Assembly (NCBI RefSeq): GCF_954871325.1
Contig: NC_088775.1
Span: 84,235,561-84,299,560, forward strand
Reading direction: 5' to 3'
Length of the DNA stretch: 64,000 nucleotides
Source: Gordionus sp. m RMFG-2023
Taxonomy: Eukaryota > Nematomorpha > Gordioida > Chordodea > Parachordodidae
Position 1 is the stretch's first letter. Each line of letters opens with the position of its first letter. The position numbers were made by a program, and so were the translations under genes. Below, piece after piece: positions 1 through 12,433 of this stretch. The notes under the pieces were generated by a model. That model did not search any database, had not been told where the DNA came from, and was given only the letters and a program-made list of their open reading frames with translations.

Positions 1-199
1 TTAATATATCATTATAATATTTTCATTATATCAATTATTTTTATATAATAGCAATAATTTTTAAATTCGATTGTATATTTCAACTTTTTTAATATTTAAA
101 CGGAATAAAAGTTATATGTTTTTTAAATTAAATGCAACTTAATATAAATATTGATTATATTATGGCTTAAACTTTCATTTTATGTTTATTGGATATTAT

Positions 200-420
200 A
201 ATATTCACAAATTTAAAAAGATTTAGTCGGGGTCGGATCGGGTTGAAAAAAATTTTCAAGTCGGGCTCGGGCCGCGAAAAAATCACTTTGCAGACCTCTA
301 GTTAGTACTGTTAAAACTTCGATTAAATCAATTTTTTTTTTAAAAAAATAACGGCTAAATCAAGATTTTAACTAAAAAAATAGTTAAACCTTAGACTGTG
401 GCCAGTAACCTTTCTGCCAT
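200..420. repeat. GGGCC-rich MITE remnant plus decayed second MITE
   Basis: A short GC-rich island (GGGTCGGATCGGG, CGGGCTCGGGCC) in AT-rich DNA, ending CAGACCTCTAG. It belongs to a family seen several times in the window, for example at 1319-1616. The following bases up to about 400 resemble the MITE family seen at 20620-20782. Nothing else is evident in 1-595. Confidence 0.5.
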
Positions 421-595
421 ATTTTGTTGGAATATCGAGGCTTGGATAATATTATCTTGGCTAAAATATAGTCAAGACCTTTAACACTAGTGGAGTCAGA
501 GAAAACAAAGTTCACCTTTTATCACCCATATATTTTTGACTGTGCCCACTCCCCCTTCTTTTAAAAAAGAATTTGGACAATCTTTAAACATATAC

Positions 596-3500
596 CTGGC
601 TCGGATTGCAAAACCAGGTGATCTTTAAGGTCAAGAGCTATAGCCTCGATTCCAGCGTTTTTTCCCTTCGCGATTACGGAATCTGGCGAAGTTATTAAAG
701 TGATTTTTATTCCGAGATAAATTTGTATGAAATGAATAATTTCTGTTCGATTGGCGAAAGAATCGCTTTTAATATTTTGGAAGCGAACAGCTAATAGGAG
801 TGACATGATTTTGTGGTAAGCGAGCTTGGTTAATTAATATTTTGTAATTTAAATAAAATAATTAAGATTGATAAATAAGGTAAATTATACGTGTTTTTTT
901 TTTCAAGTGGTTAAGTTAAATTGCATAACAAATGATAATAGGTGAGAGTTCTTATAATTTTTGCCCTGTATCAGCGTTCGACGCAAATTTAAAGAATTAT
1001 CTAGTACTTATTCCAGATGACAATATAGATAGGATACTAAAACTAATAAATATAAAATAGACACGAAAATACCAACTTTCATATTAATATTGCGCTCATC
1101 ATTTGTACAAGCGTCTAAATTAGAGAAAGTTTGAAGAGCGACGTTAAAGTTTTCTACGACACGATTGATTTCGCCTCTAATCACTCGATTTTCCATATTA
1201 TCCATCATTATTTCTTCCATAACGGTTAGGTTGATATCGCAAATCAATAAACAGGTGTACTTTATTTGTTTAACGTAATTTAATTTAAAAAAACGTAACT
1301 AATATTACGTGTGCTCATTAGAGATCTGCAAAGGCCGGGTACGGGCCTAATATTTTTTTCGGGCCGGATCGGGCCTAGAATTTTTTTTTTAAAATACATT
1401 TAAATTTATCAATTTTTTATGTAAAATAAATTTATTTAATTTAATTTATAGAAACTAGACGCCATATGACATATTTTTATTTTGAGTAATTATAATCTTT
1501 TTAAAAAAAATTAATTTCTATATTTAAATAAATTCGGGCCGGGCCGACAAAACTTTTTTGAAAAAATTTCAGACCGAGCTGGGCTTGAAAAATTAGGCCT
1601 GATGCAGATCACTAGTGCTCATATCCAAATAAATTTAAATTAGTAATCGAAAGACAAAACCTAAACTCTCGAGAGGTAAAATGGGGTTTAAAACACCCTA
1701 AATATTTAAAAATTTGTTGATAAACGTGTTAAATATCAGAGACCTGAAAATTCGGCTTTTATATTTTAAAGCCCGGCCCTGCTTCTTTTTTAAAAAAAAT
1801 TTCAGGCCCGTCCCGGAATTTTTTAAAATATATTATTTATTTTTGATTTTTATAGCTAATAATGGGATTTCAAATATTTGGTTCTATAATATATGGCCCA
1901 GCCCGGATCCTGCAGGTCTCTGATAAATATAGAACATAATAAATAGACGGTTTAAGGTTCCCTTTTCCCATTTTACTTAATTTACTTAGGTTTCTATATC
2001 TCAATTTTCTAATGAGGGAAAAATGGATTTACTTCGCAAAGCAAATTTTTTGTCCTCAATTTGCTGTCATTTTTGAGGGAAAGGAGAAACGTTTCAAGAG
2101 AAGTTTGGGAAGATTCGCATAATGCCGTAACTCGCTGAGTCAGATCCATGCCCATAATCGGCGCGAAAATGGTGGCATTCGCGTTGACGCGTGGAGGAAT
2201 TTTGGAAGACATCGTTTTGATCTAGATGGGTTTTTTTAATATTATTATTATTATAGAGAGACAGCTGAAAAATGTAATTGGCAAAAATTAATTTAAAATA
2301 TAGAGAAAACATTTTATAAATTATACATATTGGTAATATACATAACACTACAAATGATATACTTTGATGTAAAATTTGCCCATAAGCGAATTTAGCAGAG
2401 CGCTAGTCAGTAGTCCTTTCGACGTGGTTTCGTATTGCTGTAATAAATTGTCGTGCAAATATGTGAGGGTAACCAAATCGCATTCTATTATCGAAAATAT
2501 TATAATATAAAGTAGTTAATAGAAAACAGACTATATAATAAATTGGTTATCAACTTTAAACTTTTAACCGTTAAAGGTTTAGTAAAATGACAAACATATC
2601 GGTTCTGAATTGAATGCTCCAAGTGCAAAATTTTTGAAAATGAAAAAAATTAATGATTTTAAGATTTAAATTATAAAAAAATATTTATATATAGTATAGG
2701 CAAATTAAAAAATTTGGACATTTTATAATATATTTAACAATCTTTTTACCAAACTCCAAGAGATGACTAAATATCAAAGCCGTCGTCCACCACCTACAAT
2801 ATCGATCTCTACCCACTAGATCCAATAACGCCTTTTCCTGAGAGCCGAATGGCTCATCACAACACTTTTTATCTCGGGAACAATCGAAATTAAAAATGGG
2901 AGCTGCATTGTGGCGTATATCGGCATAATGATGATGGCATGGGTGCGAAAGTCGATTATCTACATTGGCGTAAGATTCATTTTGGGCCAAGTCAAGACGA
3001 TACGAATTCATCAGGTGATCCATGCCACGTTGAGTCTTAAGGGCGCCATTGGATATCGCGTTGTTGTTACTAACACGGGTGCCACCTAAAAGAAGCAAAT
3101 GCTTGAGTAAATGGGGCAAGTTTCTTTCCACGTCCAGGCACGCGGATTGTCGCAAAATGTCGACTATGATTTCGTCGCCACAGAATTTTGGCTTGGGCTT
3201 AGTCATTATCCGAGTAGTTTTAAGAGTGGAATCAGATTTGACTGGCTTGAAAGTTCTGCTTAGAAAGTTCTGCGTGTCTGCGAGTTTCCCGTGATCCTAT
3301 TTATTTATTGTTTTTTAATTAAGATTTTTTTAAATAATATCATGTTCGAAAATAGAGGAGATAAAATTGACCAGGAATACTCTTAAAGTCAATAAAAAAA
3401 TAAAGATTAGTTCGTCTTTCTTTTAAGAATTCAAAATATATGTTTTGAATAGTGATTATTAGATTTAACAGATTTTATCATTTGATGTCAAAATCTGTAA

Positions 3501-6058
3501 TTTAAAAAAAAACCAAAAAATGGTGTCCACTATTCGAAATAGAATTGAGAATTAAGAACAAAGATTAAATCAAGTTACGCGACCCATAATTTGTTTAAGT
3601 CACAATAGTATTCTTTTATAAATACAATAGATAACTGTATAAATAAATATCCTCATCTAATTAGTATATTGAACAAGGACAAAATGGGGTTTATAAAAGT
3701 CATTGTGTTACTGAAAAAAGCTGTCATGTGACTAAAAAAGATAACCGAGTATAGGACCCAGATGTGCTTGGAAAAGATAAATTTAAATCATTTTATTACC
3801 TCTAAGTTAAAAAGTATAATACGTGACAGATCTATATCTTAAATTAAAAACTACTTTTAAAATCTTACAAGAGACAAATTAACCAAGACTTCATTAATGG
3901 GAGGTGATAGATGGATTTGAAAAGTCGATTTTAATATTTCCGCTTTGATACGTCTGGCGAAACGGCTAAGGGTATCGCTGACAGACACGCCTTCGGCCAG
4001 ATGTTCTGGAAACGTGTCTAATAATTATTATTTACAATTTATAATAATGGAATATGCGTAGAAACAATAAAAAGGGGGAGATGTTGGGAGTAAATATTAA
4101 GGGAAAAATACATTTTTTTTCGTTATAAAATAAAAAATAGCTAATTTGTACGATAAATAATCATACATTTTCCTAAATTCAGATAAGTTAAATTTATCAA
4201 AGGATATATTTGACAAGTAGAACACCCAATATATAAAATTAATATAAACTACCAATCTTAAATTTATCAATAACGTCAATCAGACAAAAATTTAAGTTGG
4301 ATTATTTTCCTACCATCCATATCCGTTTCGACGATATTCGCGAATACGTGACGCGCTACCATGCTATCCAGCCAAGCGTAACGGATATCGTGAGTCAGTT
4401 CTAAATTGTCGCGGGCTCTGTTCAAACACCATTCCTTAAAAAAATTTGACATTTATTTTCAAATAAAATGGTTCTTTCTCAAATATGTATAAGAGTTCAA
4501 GTTCAAAAATAACCATCAACTTGATGCCACTATGTATAATATAAAAAAATGGAGTGTATTAATGTTTAGACCTCACTGAAATTATAGTAAAACGTTCTTT
4601 CCCGCTGACGACTAATTTAAACATAAACAATATCCTTGTTTCCAACAAACTAAAATTAAGCAGATTATTTGGGTGAAGACCATAGCAGAAAGTTCTCGCA
4701 AATAATGTTAAAAGATAGCAAGCCAAATAAACAGGAGTTGCAAAATATATCTTAATAAAAAATTAGAATTTAACTTTTTTATCGTCTGCTTAATAATTCT
4801 ATAAATTCGGGATAATTTTCATTTCCATTATAATGTCTATCAAAACGCTCAATTAATCGAATGCGATAAGGCTATAGTATGGACTTAGCCTTGTACTGCA
4901 TTTATAGTATGCGCGATTCGCTAATGCGTTTTTCGTTAGGTAAATTTACATAATCAAGCCAATAGATATAAATTATAAATACTGCGAAATGATAAAATCG
5001 CTTGAAAAACATATATTGTGATGAGATGATAACAATCAGCTGTGATTTTGCTAGCGATTAATTTCGCATCGCTTAAGCGTATTGCGCTTACTATAAATTC
5101 AACGTTATATACTTTCGTATTTTAGAGAATAAATGGCGATTTACATTAAATATATTTTTAGAATTTAGTGAATAATCAATTTCTAATTTTAAAAAATGAA
5201 ATGAAAATGTATTTAGTTAAAAAAAACCAAGAATTTTTTCTTCCTCCTCTGGGAATTCCAAACCCAACGCGGCAAAGATATTTTATAAGTCAAACCCAGG
5301 GTTAGGTACGATTTAAATATGTCGAAGGAAGACGAAAAACAAATAGGCGATGTCGTCATGGATAGTTCGTTCAATACGTTGTACAAGGCGAGAGTGAAGT
5401 AAAGCTTCCAAAGATACATCTTGATACGAACTACATTAATAATATTAAAATAGTATATTCTTTCTTTCTTTCCTTCCTTCTTTCTTTCCTTTAAGTCCTA
5501 TAAAAAAACATATTTATTAACTCTCTTATTAACGTAGAATGCAATTTTAATATATATATTTTTTTTTGCTGTCGTAAGAATTTTTATAAACTCCTCATTA
5601 AATTTTTTAAAAAATATTCACAAAACCGGCCGAATCTTAAATAGCGAAAACCAGGGACGATCCGATACAATTCGAAAATTGTGAATAAAGATTATATCAT
5701 GGACGTCTCTATCAACCCTCGTATCTGACAAAAAAGTGACCACAATTGAATGATTATTTTATGGATATTTAATAAATAAATATATTTTTTAAAAACCAAT
5801 TATTGTAGATTGATAACGATGTTCCAACACCAAAATATCGGCGAATTTTCTCAATAGTGTCATTTTGCGTAGGTGTGTATCCGAGTGCGACGTTTGACCG
5901 AAATTTGCAATGACCGATGTCAGACGATTTATAAATAAAACGCAAACTTGCCAACAACACGACAGCGAAAGCCCTAAAATGGCATTGCGTGGTAAGCGAC
6001 GGCAGCCGAGATTAGAGAGGTCTCGATTGATGTTCGCCAATGCAAAATCAAAATGGTC
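596..6058 (-). CDS. SREBP: SREBP exons 6-13, C-terminal regulatory domain
   Basis: Eight short exons (5797-6058, 5228-5430, 4314-4434, 3869-4017, 2739-3296, 2033-2221, 1109-1259, 596-790) encode the cytosolic C-terminal domain that binds SCAP in known SREBPs. Recognisable landmarks are [62 protein letters not shown] and LLICDINL. Each falls in the order expected from the family. The individual exons are weakly conserved. The assignment rests on order, uninterrupted phase and higher GC than the flanking introns. The last tens of residues of the family are not found in 1-595. Confidence 0.75.
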
Positions 6059-9000
6059 CTTATTTTTTTTTATTTTAATATTAATTTAAAAACGTGAGAA
6101 GAAAATATATATAATAAGGCGAAAGGTGTGAATAGATTTTATACATATTTACTTATATAGCAAAGTAGTAATGTAATTTAAATCTGTTTTTCTAATTAAA
6201 ATGACATATAATAATACAGTTAGGCTGATAATTTATTCATTTAAATATGCATCAATACAAATCAGTAGGTGGCATACTATTTTGGTTCCCAAAATTAATT
6301 TTTCTATGGGAAACCAAAAATGGAGTGCCAACAGCTGATTTGCATTTAACGACGCTTCAAAATGCACTTTAATGAATGAATCCTCGGTATACCAAAATAC
6401 TATAAAATATCAATATGGTAGATTCAAAACCTAATTTTAAAATCTTATTAAAAAGTATCATTTTATTTTTAAAACCCGCGATTTCGATGATGGATCAGCG
6501 GATAATTCCTCCCTTCCACCATGATCGTATGACGTTTCAGATTTTAATACTTTTGGGCTCTTCTTACATTTGGCATAATTTGGGTGACCTTTATTGGATT
6601 TGCTTTTGAAGAATGATGTTTCGTTGGAAGTAAAGGTTACTAGTAAAAAAAGAGCCAATGAAAAGACGAGATTGAGGAAGAAGGGTAGGAGGGAAGAGGC
6701 ATACACAGTAGCGAAGGCTTGGTCTATTTCGAAAGATTGTTGAAAGAATTTATTTCATTGTCAAGGTTTACGAAAAATATACAAAATAAATTAGTCTAAG
6801 GTAACGGAGTTTAAGTTTACTATAAATGTCGCCTTATCACAAAACTATCAAAAAAGAATCAGTTTTAGTTGGTAAAAAAGATTTTCATAGATATCCCAAT
6901 ACAAACAAAACGTAATGTTAGACGAATTAATTATTTACCCTCCAATAGCAAATTATCTTCCAAGGATCCAGAATTCTTGGAAGAAAGACTCTTAATATCC
7001 CTGCCTTTGAAATTGATACCGATGGCTCCTAACAGCCTCGAATCCGTATCTACCATTCCAACTCCACCCCTTTCTCCTCCCGCGGTATTTAAATAAGGTG
7101 CGAGGAATTTGAAAGGATTGAAAAGGAGCGCCAAAGCGCTCACGCAACACAAGACAAACCTGGAAGAATCCGAGAGTCCTAAACAGATCCTTTTCAGCTT
7201 CTGTCCAAACTCCAGACTATCTCCAATATTCGGATCGTAGTTGTCGTTAGCTACGGGGGAACTAGAATATCCGTCGACTGATGTAACTTGGTCCTCATCT
7301 TTGCAGGTACTATCGGGGGAGAAATTTTCGTTGTAAGCGGGGGGAGGGTGGGAGGAAGAAGCGATCACATTAACGGCGGCTGATTTTGAGTCGGAGGGCG
7401 TCGAGGGATGCTTAATCCGTCCTTCCCCGTCGGTATTGCTAGTTAGGGAAGATGAAGACGAGGAGTTGTGCAGAGTAAGAATAGCAGAGTGGGAGGAGGG
7501 ATTGCGTTTCATCTTGATGGCTGTTAGGATTTTGTTAGAAAGCAAGGTTATCGGCACTGGCGCGTTATTTATCTTGGTATTAATATTGGGATTCGAATCG
7601 CCTACACTAAGACTCCTGTGCAGGAAATTGTTGTTGCTACAGTTAGATGATAATTGCACCGATTCTCGCACCAAAGTAGGGTTCGGCGCGACATTATTAT
7701 TGATACTGACTATACCAATTTTATTGGTATTGTTAATATTATTCGAGTTATTGTCGGTCGATCTGTTGAGGGATTGAGGCCCGCTATAATTATTGGGTAG
7801 CAGTACGTAACGATTGAGCATATCGTTTGATGCAAAATTCCCGTTGAATTGAGGAACCATCAAATGATTCAACAAGTTATTTTTTTCTTCGTTATTTAAA
7901 GAGGATAAATCGGTAAAGTTTCCAAGTTCTGGTAGATTGGATATTTGGAAGCTATGACTTATATTATTGTTGGCGACGTTATTAGAAGCGGGTATGAGAA
8001 GAACCATTTGAGCAGAGGAAGCTTTATTGTTATTATTCTGGTTCTCTGGGATACTTTTGGCTAATAAGGAACGCATGAAGGGCTCGTCCACTACTCCACC
8101 GTTTTGAGCTAGGGAAACAAAATTGGTATTTATTCCTCCATCGATTCCCACGTTAGCCCCTATCGCTAGGTCGTTATTATGATTGACGTTGCTTTGCTGC
8201 TGTTGCAAAGCCGATAATTGTCGCTTTAGGTGTGATACTTCTTTTTTCAGTGACAAATTATCCCTTTGTAGAACCCTTTTGGGGAGTAGCGAAAGAAATG
8301 AAAATATAAATCAAATATATCTCTGATGGGTTAAATTATTACAGGTCTTTTCCATATATGGCGATTATTCTTTTAAAGTAAATCACAAAATGATTTATCA
8401 TACCAAAAAAAGGTGCTGAGAATTTGTATTCGCAATCATTATAATATGTCTGAAAAAAATAATGTATCCTTTTTTAATGACCCCCCCCCCCCCCATCACT
8501 AGTTTTGGTAATATTTGTGTAAATAAATCCTTTCAAACGAGTAGGGTTGTATGGAGTGCAGTAGTTTTTCCAAAAAAACAACACTGAGAAAATTTAAGAA
8601 AATCGCCGTTATGAAACAATTATAAAAACAAGCATTTGACCTTATAGCGTCGACGGCCTTCTGAAGGATGGAGGATTTGTTAAGCTTGGAACTCGCGGAT
8701 GAGCCATTAGAATTAGCGTAGTTATCGTTAGTCAGGTCGCGAGGCGACATGACCAGGGACTTGAGCTCGTTGATTTTGCTGTTTATGCTGATGCGATATT
8801 TCTTTTCTATGGCATTGTGGGCCAAACGTTTGTCTTTGCGTTCGCATTTAGATCCAGAGGAAGGTAAATTGGCGCTATTTGCGAGTGAGTTTGGGTCGTC
8901 GTCTTGCAGGAGAGTTTTTCGTTTATGAAGTCTAGGAGGTAATGAATGATTAAAAAAATTTATTTCATCAAATGGCTCGATTAATCTAAGTAATTACATA

Positions 9001-10224
9001 CAAACTACATAAAGGAAAGAACAATTTTATTTATTAATGGTATATTTAACTTAGCAGCCAAAGACAAGAGTACTAAGTAAAAAAAAATTGCCATTTTCAA
9101 AAAGAAGGATCAAAGATTAGAATATAAGAAATATATTAATATTTACTTGTAAGCTGGTTTAATAAGATCGGGGGGTGAAATCGAAAATCTTGAATTAGAG
9201 GAAGAGTCTAACATATCTTTACGTTCATTCAAATCGTCGACTAACGTCCCCAGCGATATTCTATTATCATTTTGATTATCCATCCCAAGGAATACTTTCG
9301 CATCTTTGGTATCCTCCGCATTAGAAAGAGAACTGCTGTGGTCCGAATTGTAACTGCTGTTAATGTAATTAACAAAATGTTGATCAGCACTGTTAATTTG
9401 GAGGTAATTGGTTGGGTCTAACATGTTTAATGGATTGTTTGAGTTGGAAAAATTCTGGTGGTGGTTTAAAACGTAAGGAATTTTCACGATGAGCGATTTT
9501 CCGGAACGGTCCTTGGCCAGGGCGGGCATGAGTCCCATGCTTCCCAGCTGGTCTTGAGTCAAACCCAGTGCTTCCAGATTATCTATGCTGCTGAAGCTAT
9601 TAATGCTCGGGACTAAATTTAAATGTGTGCCACCTGAATTAGCAATATGTTGGTGTACATTATCTTCCAGGTTTTGGTAAAAATCGCTAGCGGAGCGGGG
9701 AAGGCCAATAGGAGGGCAACCGCGAGACTCAAGCGTAAAAAGCTGGCTTTGATTTATTGGGGGCAGTGAAGTGTCCTGAATAGACGCGTTATTTTGGGGG
9801 ATAGAAAAGTCGCGTTTAATTTTGTGAATCAACTCAGGTCTAGAATAGAGCGAAGGCAATGTTGAAGGTTTAATGGCGGAGGAATAAGAAAGTTGCTGCG
9901 TAAGTGGCAGATATTATGCATAAAAAAATTGATTTATTTAAAAGAACATTGAAACAAGAAGTTATGATTATAATCGATATTATGATCAAAACTAACGCCA
10001 TTGGGTTATTGTATTAATAAATCATAATTTAACAAAACCTGGCTGTTAATACTGGGAGGATTAGAATTCGTATGACCTATATAATCGAAGATCGTAGGTG
10101 AGATAATATTATCAGCGCCGACAATAAAATGATTGGCATTGTTTTCTTCTTCGCCCTCAAACAGCAATAGATTATTCGGATCCAACATAAGATCCAAATC
10201 GTATAGGTCGTGTTCCCTTTTCAT
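596..10224 (-). CDS. SREBP: SREBP-family transcription factor, 13 exons, 3' end off window
   Basis: Membrane-bound bHLH-zipper activator of lipid synthesis genes, held in the ER and released by two-step proteolysis. Proposed exons in transcript order: 10039-10224, 9147-9895, 8641-8931, 6939-8275, 6476-6723, 5797-6058, 5228-5430, 4314-4434, 3869-4017, 2739-3296, 2033-2221, 1109-1259, 596-790. Each junction has GT/AG and the phases agree throughout, giving about 1,546 open codons. Domains in order: acidic N-terminus, Asn/Ser/Gln-rich stretch, bHLH with EKKYR, leucine zipper, first membrane segment, lumenal loop, second membrane segment, long C-terminal regulatory domain. It is longer than vertebrate SREBPs mainly because of Asn/Ser-rich spacers. 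Start: the first ATG in an acidic context at 10224; the frame stays open for roughly 40 nt upstream, so a further 5' exon is possible. The 3' end after 596 is missing. Least certain junction: 2739 (GTTAAA donor chosen by phase). Confidence 0.9.
1319..1616. repeat. GGGCC-rich MITE with short terminal inverted repeats
   Basis: Starts AGAGATCTGCAAAGGCCGGG and ends CCTGATGCAGATCACTAGT, giving imperfect inverted ends of about 11 bp. The interior is AT-rich with GC-rich subterminal blocks. It sits in an SREBP intron just upstream of exon 12. No coding capacity. Confidence 0.6.
1734..1925. repeat. 192-bp MITE with near-perfect 13-bp inverted ends
   Basis: TATCAGAGACCTG at 1734-1746 is the reverse complement of CAGGTCTCTGATA at 1913-1925. 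The interior has the same CCCGGCCC subterminal blocks as the copy at 1319-1616, so both belong to one family. Located in an SREBP intron. Confidence 0.7.
6218..6411. repeat. MITE, TACCTAGACTGA family, diverged copy
   Basis: Carries the paired subterminal blocks of this family: a block ending in CAATACAAATCAG near the left end, and CAGCTGATTTGCATT with TTTAATGAATGAATCCTCGG near the right end. It lies in the SREBP intron between exons 5 and 6. Better copies are at 21968-22162 and 39628-40218. Confidence 0.55.
6476..6723 (-). CDS. SREBP: SREBP exon 5, second membrane segment
   Basis: [20 protein letters not shown] is the second membrane helix that returns the chain to the cytosol. A basic, hydrophilic stretch follows. 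The exon is joined in phase 1 to exon 4 through a split Asp codon. The lumenal loop predicted between the two helices is about 45-50 residues long. Confidence 0.88.
6939..8275 (-). CDS. SREBP: SREBP exon 4, zipper, Asn/Ser spacer, first membrane segment and lumenal loop
   Basis: Begins with a leucine zipper ([20 protein letters not shown]) directly continuing helix 2, followed by about 300 Asn/Ser-rich residues. Near the 3' end is DSSR (7159-7170) before a hydrophobic segment containing FNP (Asn-Pro codons 7114-7119). These match the DRSR and NP elements known to govern S2P cleavage of the first membrane helix. In the lumenal loop RLLG (7027-7038) fits the S1P recognition pattern R-X-hydrophobic-X. 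The cleavage assignments are inferred from the family. Confidence 0.92.
8641..8931 (-). CDS. SREBP: SREBP exon 3, basic helix-loop-helix
   Basis: Contains [20 protein letters not shown], a near-textbook SREBP basic region and helix 1. The Tyr in EKKYR replaces the Arg found in other bHLH proteins and is the hallmark that lets SREBPs bind both SRE and E-box sites. Helix 2 is [16 protein letters not shown], after a loop longer and more Ser/Asn-rich than usual. An LHKRKTLLQ basic patch precedes the domain. Confidence 0.95.
9147..9895 (-). CDS. SREBP: SREBP exon 2, low-complexity N-terminal region
   Basis: About 249 codons rich in Ser, Asn and Leu, with no named domain. The acceptor CGCAG lies at 9896-9900 and the donor ACAA/GTAAAT at 9147/9146. 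It ends in phase 2 and joins the bHLH exon so that the split codon reads Lys. It lies N-terminal to the DNA-binding domain, as the activation and linker region does in SREBPs. Confidence 0.8.
10039..10224 (-). CDS. SREBP: SREBP exon 1, acidic N-terminus
   Basis: Starts [16 protein letters not shown], then an acidic/Asn-rich stretch with [10 protein letters not shown]. An acidic N-terminal activation segment is typical of SREBPs. The exon ends in phase 0 at CAG followed by GTTTTG. Translation continues open upstream of the ATG, so part of this could also belong to a longer 5' exon. Confidence 0.7.
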
Positions 10225-10579
10225 CGTGATCGAGGATTCACGGGGAAGATTCTCGGCAGATGACTTTAATGTTATTTTTTTTTAAAAATCATATAATAAT
10301 TGACGTTTTAGGAAAGTCAGCCAATCAAAAAATAATCATTCTTTTAGGAAATATATCCTTCTATAATCCTCGATGGTTCTAATGTAATGCATACGGTTAA
10401 AGAACGAGCATGGTTGGAAAAACCCAGATTCGTTTCTAACATTTTTTAGTAAAAAAAAAAATTATAAAGATTGCTTGCCTAAATTTTGGCTATGGTCCGC
10501 ATTAGAAATAAAATTGCTAGACCCTGAGAAGCCTAAAGTTGCTTTAAAATATAATTTTCCTATTCATTATCAATATCAA

Positions 10580-11230
10580 AGACATGTAGGCCCGGCCCCA
10601 TTTTTTTTTCAAAATTTTTTTCGGCCCGGCCCTGTTTTATATTTTCAGGCCCGTATTTTTTTAAAAATATATAAAATTCCGATGGGTATATAAAGTTTAA
10701 TATTCTTAAAAACGCCATATCCGAGGCCTATTAAAAGAAAATTCGACCCGGCCATAGGTAAATAGAAATAAAATAGAAGTAAAAATAGCAAAAAAAAAAA
10801 CTCTTTTAAAAATAGGTTGTGGCAATTCATATTCATAATTGGAAAAAGGACTGCTGCTACGTTGAACTAAACAAATCTCATACCAAAATCTCAAAAAAAT
10901 AGGATAATATTTAACAAAAATATCAGAAACCTGATGAAAGTCATATTTTTTAGCCCCCGGCCCGTAATTACTATTTTTTTCACCTGAGTGTTAAATGGCT
11001 CGATTTGAGCCAATTTTTAAAAATAACTGAATATTTTATTTAGAAAAATATTAAGCAAGCCTGAAGATTTTGCTCTGGCACAAAGGTTTGGACATCTATT
11101 AGCGAAATCTCGAAACTTTAGCCAATTTTTCTGACTATAATATTGAGTTAGCCATTTTTAAAAATGGACTCAAATAGAGCTAGCCGTTTAACAACAATAT
11201 CTAGAAGCCCAGCCCGGGATCTCGTTCATA
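10580..11230. repeat. Composite repeat: GGCCC-rich MITE hosting a second MITE
   Basis: GC-rich blocks at 10588-10650 and about 10955-10970 flank AT-rich DNA. A second element occupies 10987-11198, with ends GTGTTAAATGGCTCGATTTGAG and a reverse-complement-like terminus CAAATAGAGCTAGCCGTTTAACAAC. The stretch upstream of SREBP (10225-10580) shows no other recognisable gene or motif. Confidence 0.5.
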
Positions 11231-12246
11231 GTGTTTATACTTTATAGTAAATGCGATTATGGTTAAGCCATGGGTAATCTAGGACTAATAAACGATAGCA
11301 GAACTGTACAATTTAACATAATGTATTTTGCTAGTCGGTATCGCTCTATTTTCGCGGTTTACCATAAACGAGGCCCTGAGGCTATACTATTCTAACGCCT
11401 GAAAAATTGAGCGTTTGGTAGTCATATTTTTTTTTTAAAAAAAATTAAAACTACAAATATATATTTATATAAATCGTACAATGGGGCGTATTATCCAACT
11501 AATAAGGAGACGATAATTTTTTCATATCGCTTGCAATTGAGGTCGGCGCGTCCCGAAACCGAGGAAAATATTATTTAAGCTGAGGCGGACAACTTGTGCA
11601 AAAATATTATTACGTCCAATTATTTTTTTGATAACTTAGAATTATAGCTATAAGTTGTTTAAAAAATAAACGGTATTTGCGCAATTTTGAAAGGATTTTT
11701 TTTTACAATACACCATATTTATTTTGTATTCAATGGAAAGCGCAAAAAAAAACGCCCCCATTTCACCATGTTAGAAAAATAATAATATTTTTGCATTGAA
11801 CTAGAGGTTGATTGGGATCAATTTATAAAATCGCGAAAAAAAAATATATAAACGCCTTTATATGTAAAATAAAAAAGAAGCTTACAATAATATAAATATT
11901 TCTTTCGACATATAATTTTCTTTCTTTTTAACATAAATCTTGTCACCGGTTATAGCCGGCCAAAATATTCAAATAAATAATTATGATATTTAAATTTATT
12001 GATAAAATATGTGCTATTGCTTTTTCCATAATTTTCTTTCCTTCCAATGACTTAAATGCAGGGTATGTATGCGTATCAGGGCACCCCCTTATCCAAAAAT
12101 GTTCAACACAGTGCATATTAATATATATTTATTTTATAGTTATCTTTTAAAATATTATATGATGGGTTAACTATAAAATTAGTCAAAAAAAGAAGATATT
12201 TTATCATACTTCAAAAAAATTTTGAGCATAAAATCTTTTATAATAG

Positions 12247-12404
12247 TGCGACCTAATTGAGCGTTTGCGCTTCGTTATGCAAAACGCAATTATTGCATTT
12301 TTAATGGTTTCAAAATTGATCACAATTTATAAATATTAATATTTAAAAAAAGCAAACTGGTTTGCTTATTTCTTTTTCGAAAATGCTCAATTAGGTCGCA
12401 TTAT
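12247..12404. repeat. Short MITE with ends GCGACCTAATTGAGCG
   Basis: GCGACCTAATTGAGCGTTT on the left is mirrored by AAATGCTCAATTAGGTCGC on the right. The inverted ends are about 19 bp, nearly perfect and fully contained in about 160 bp. A longer relative lies at 16748-17090. It sits just upstream of the hAT element at 12434. Confidence 0.7.
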
Positions 12405-12433
12405 ATAATATATATAATCTCCATTATCAAAAC

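Noticed and set aside
1714..1923. Plus-strand open frame of 69 codons
   Set aside because: Fully within a MITE with inverted ends.
2094..2348. Alternative minus-strand frame for SREBP exon 11
   Set aside because: Gives a stop soon after and does not match the ordered C-terminal landmarks; the phase-0 reading does both.
6869..7096. Plus-strand open frame near the SREBP membrane helix
   Set aside because: Antisense of exon 4, including the region encoding the lumenal loop.
7436..7777. Plus-strand open frame of 113 codons over SREBP exon 4
   Set aside because: Antisense shadow of a well-supported coding exon; no start context or similarity.
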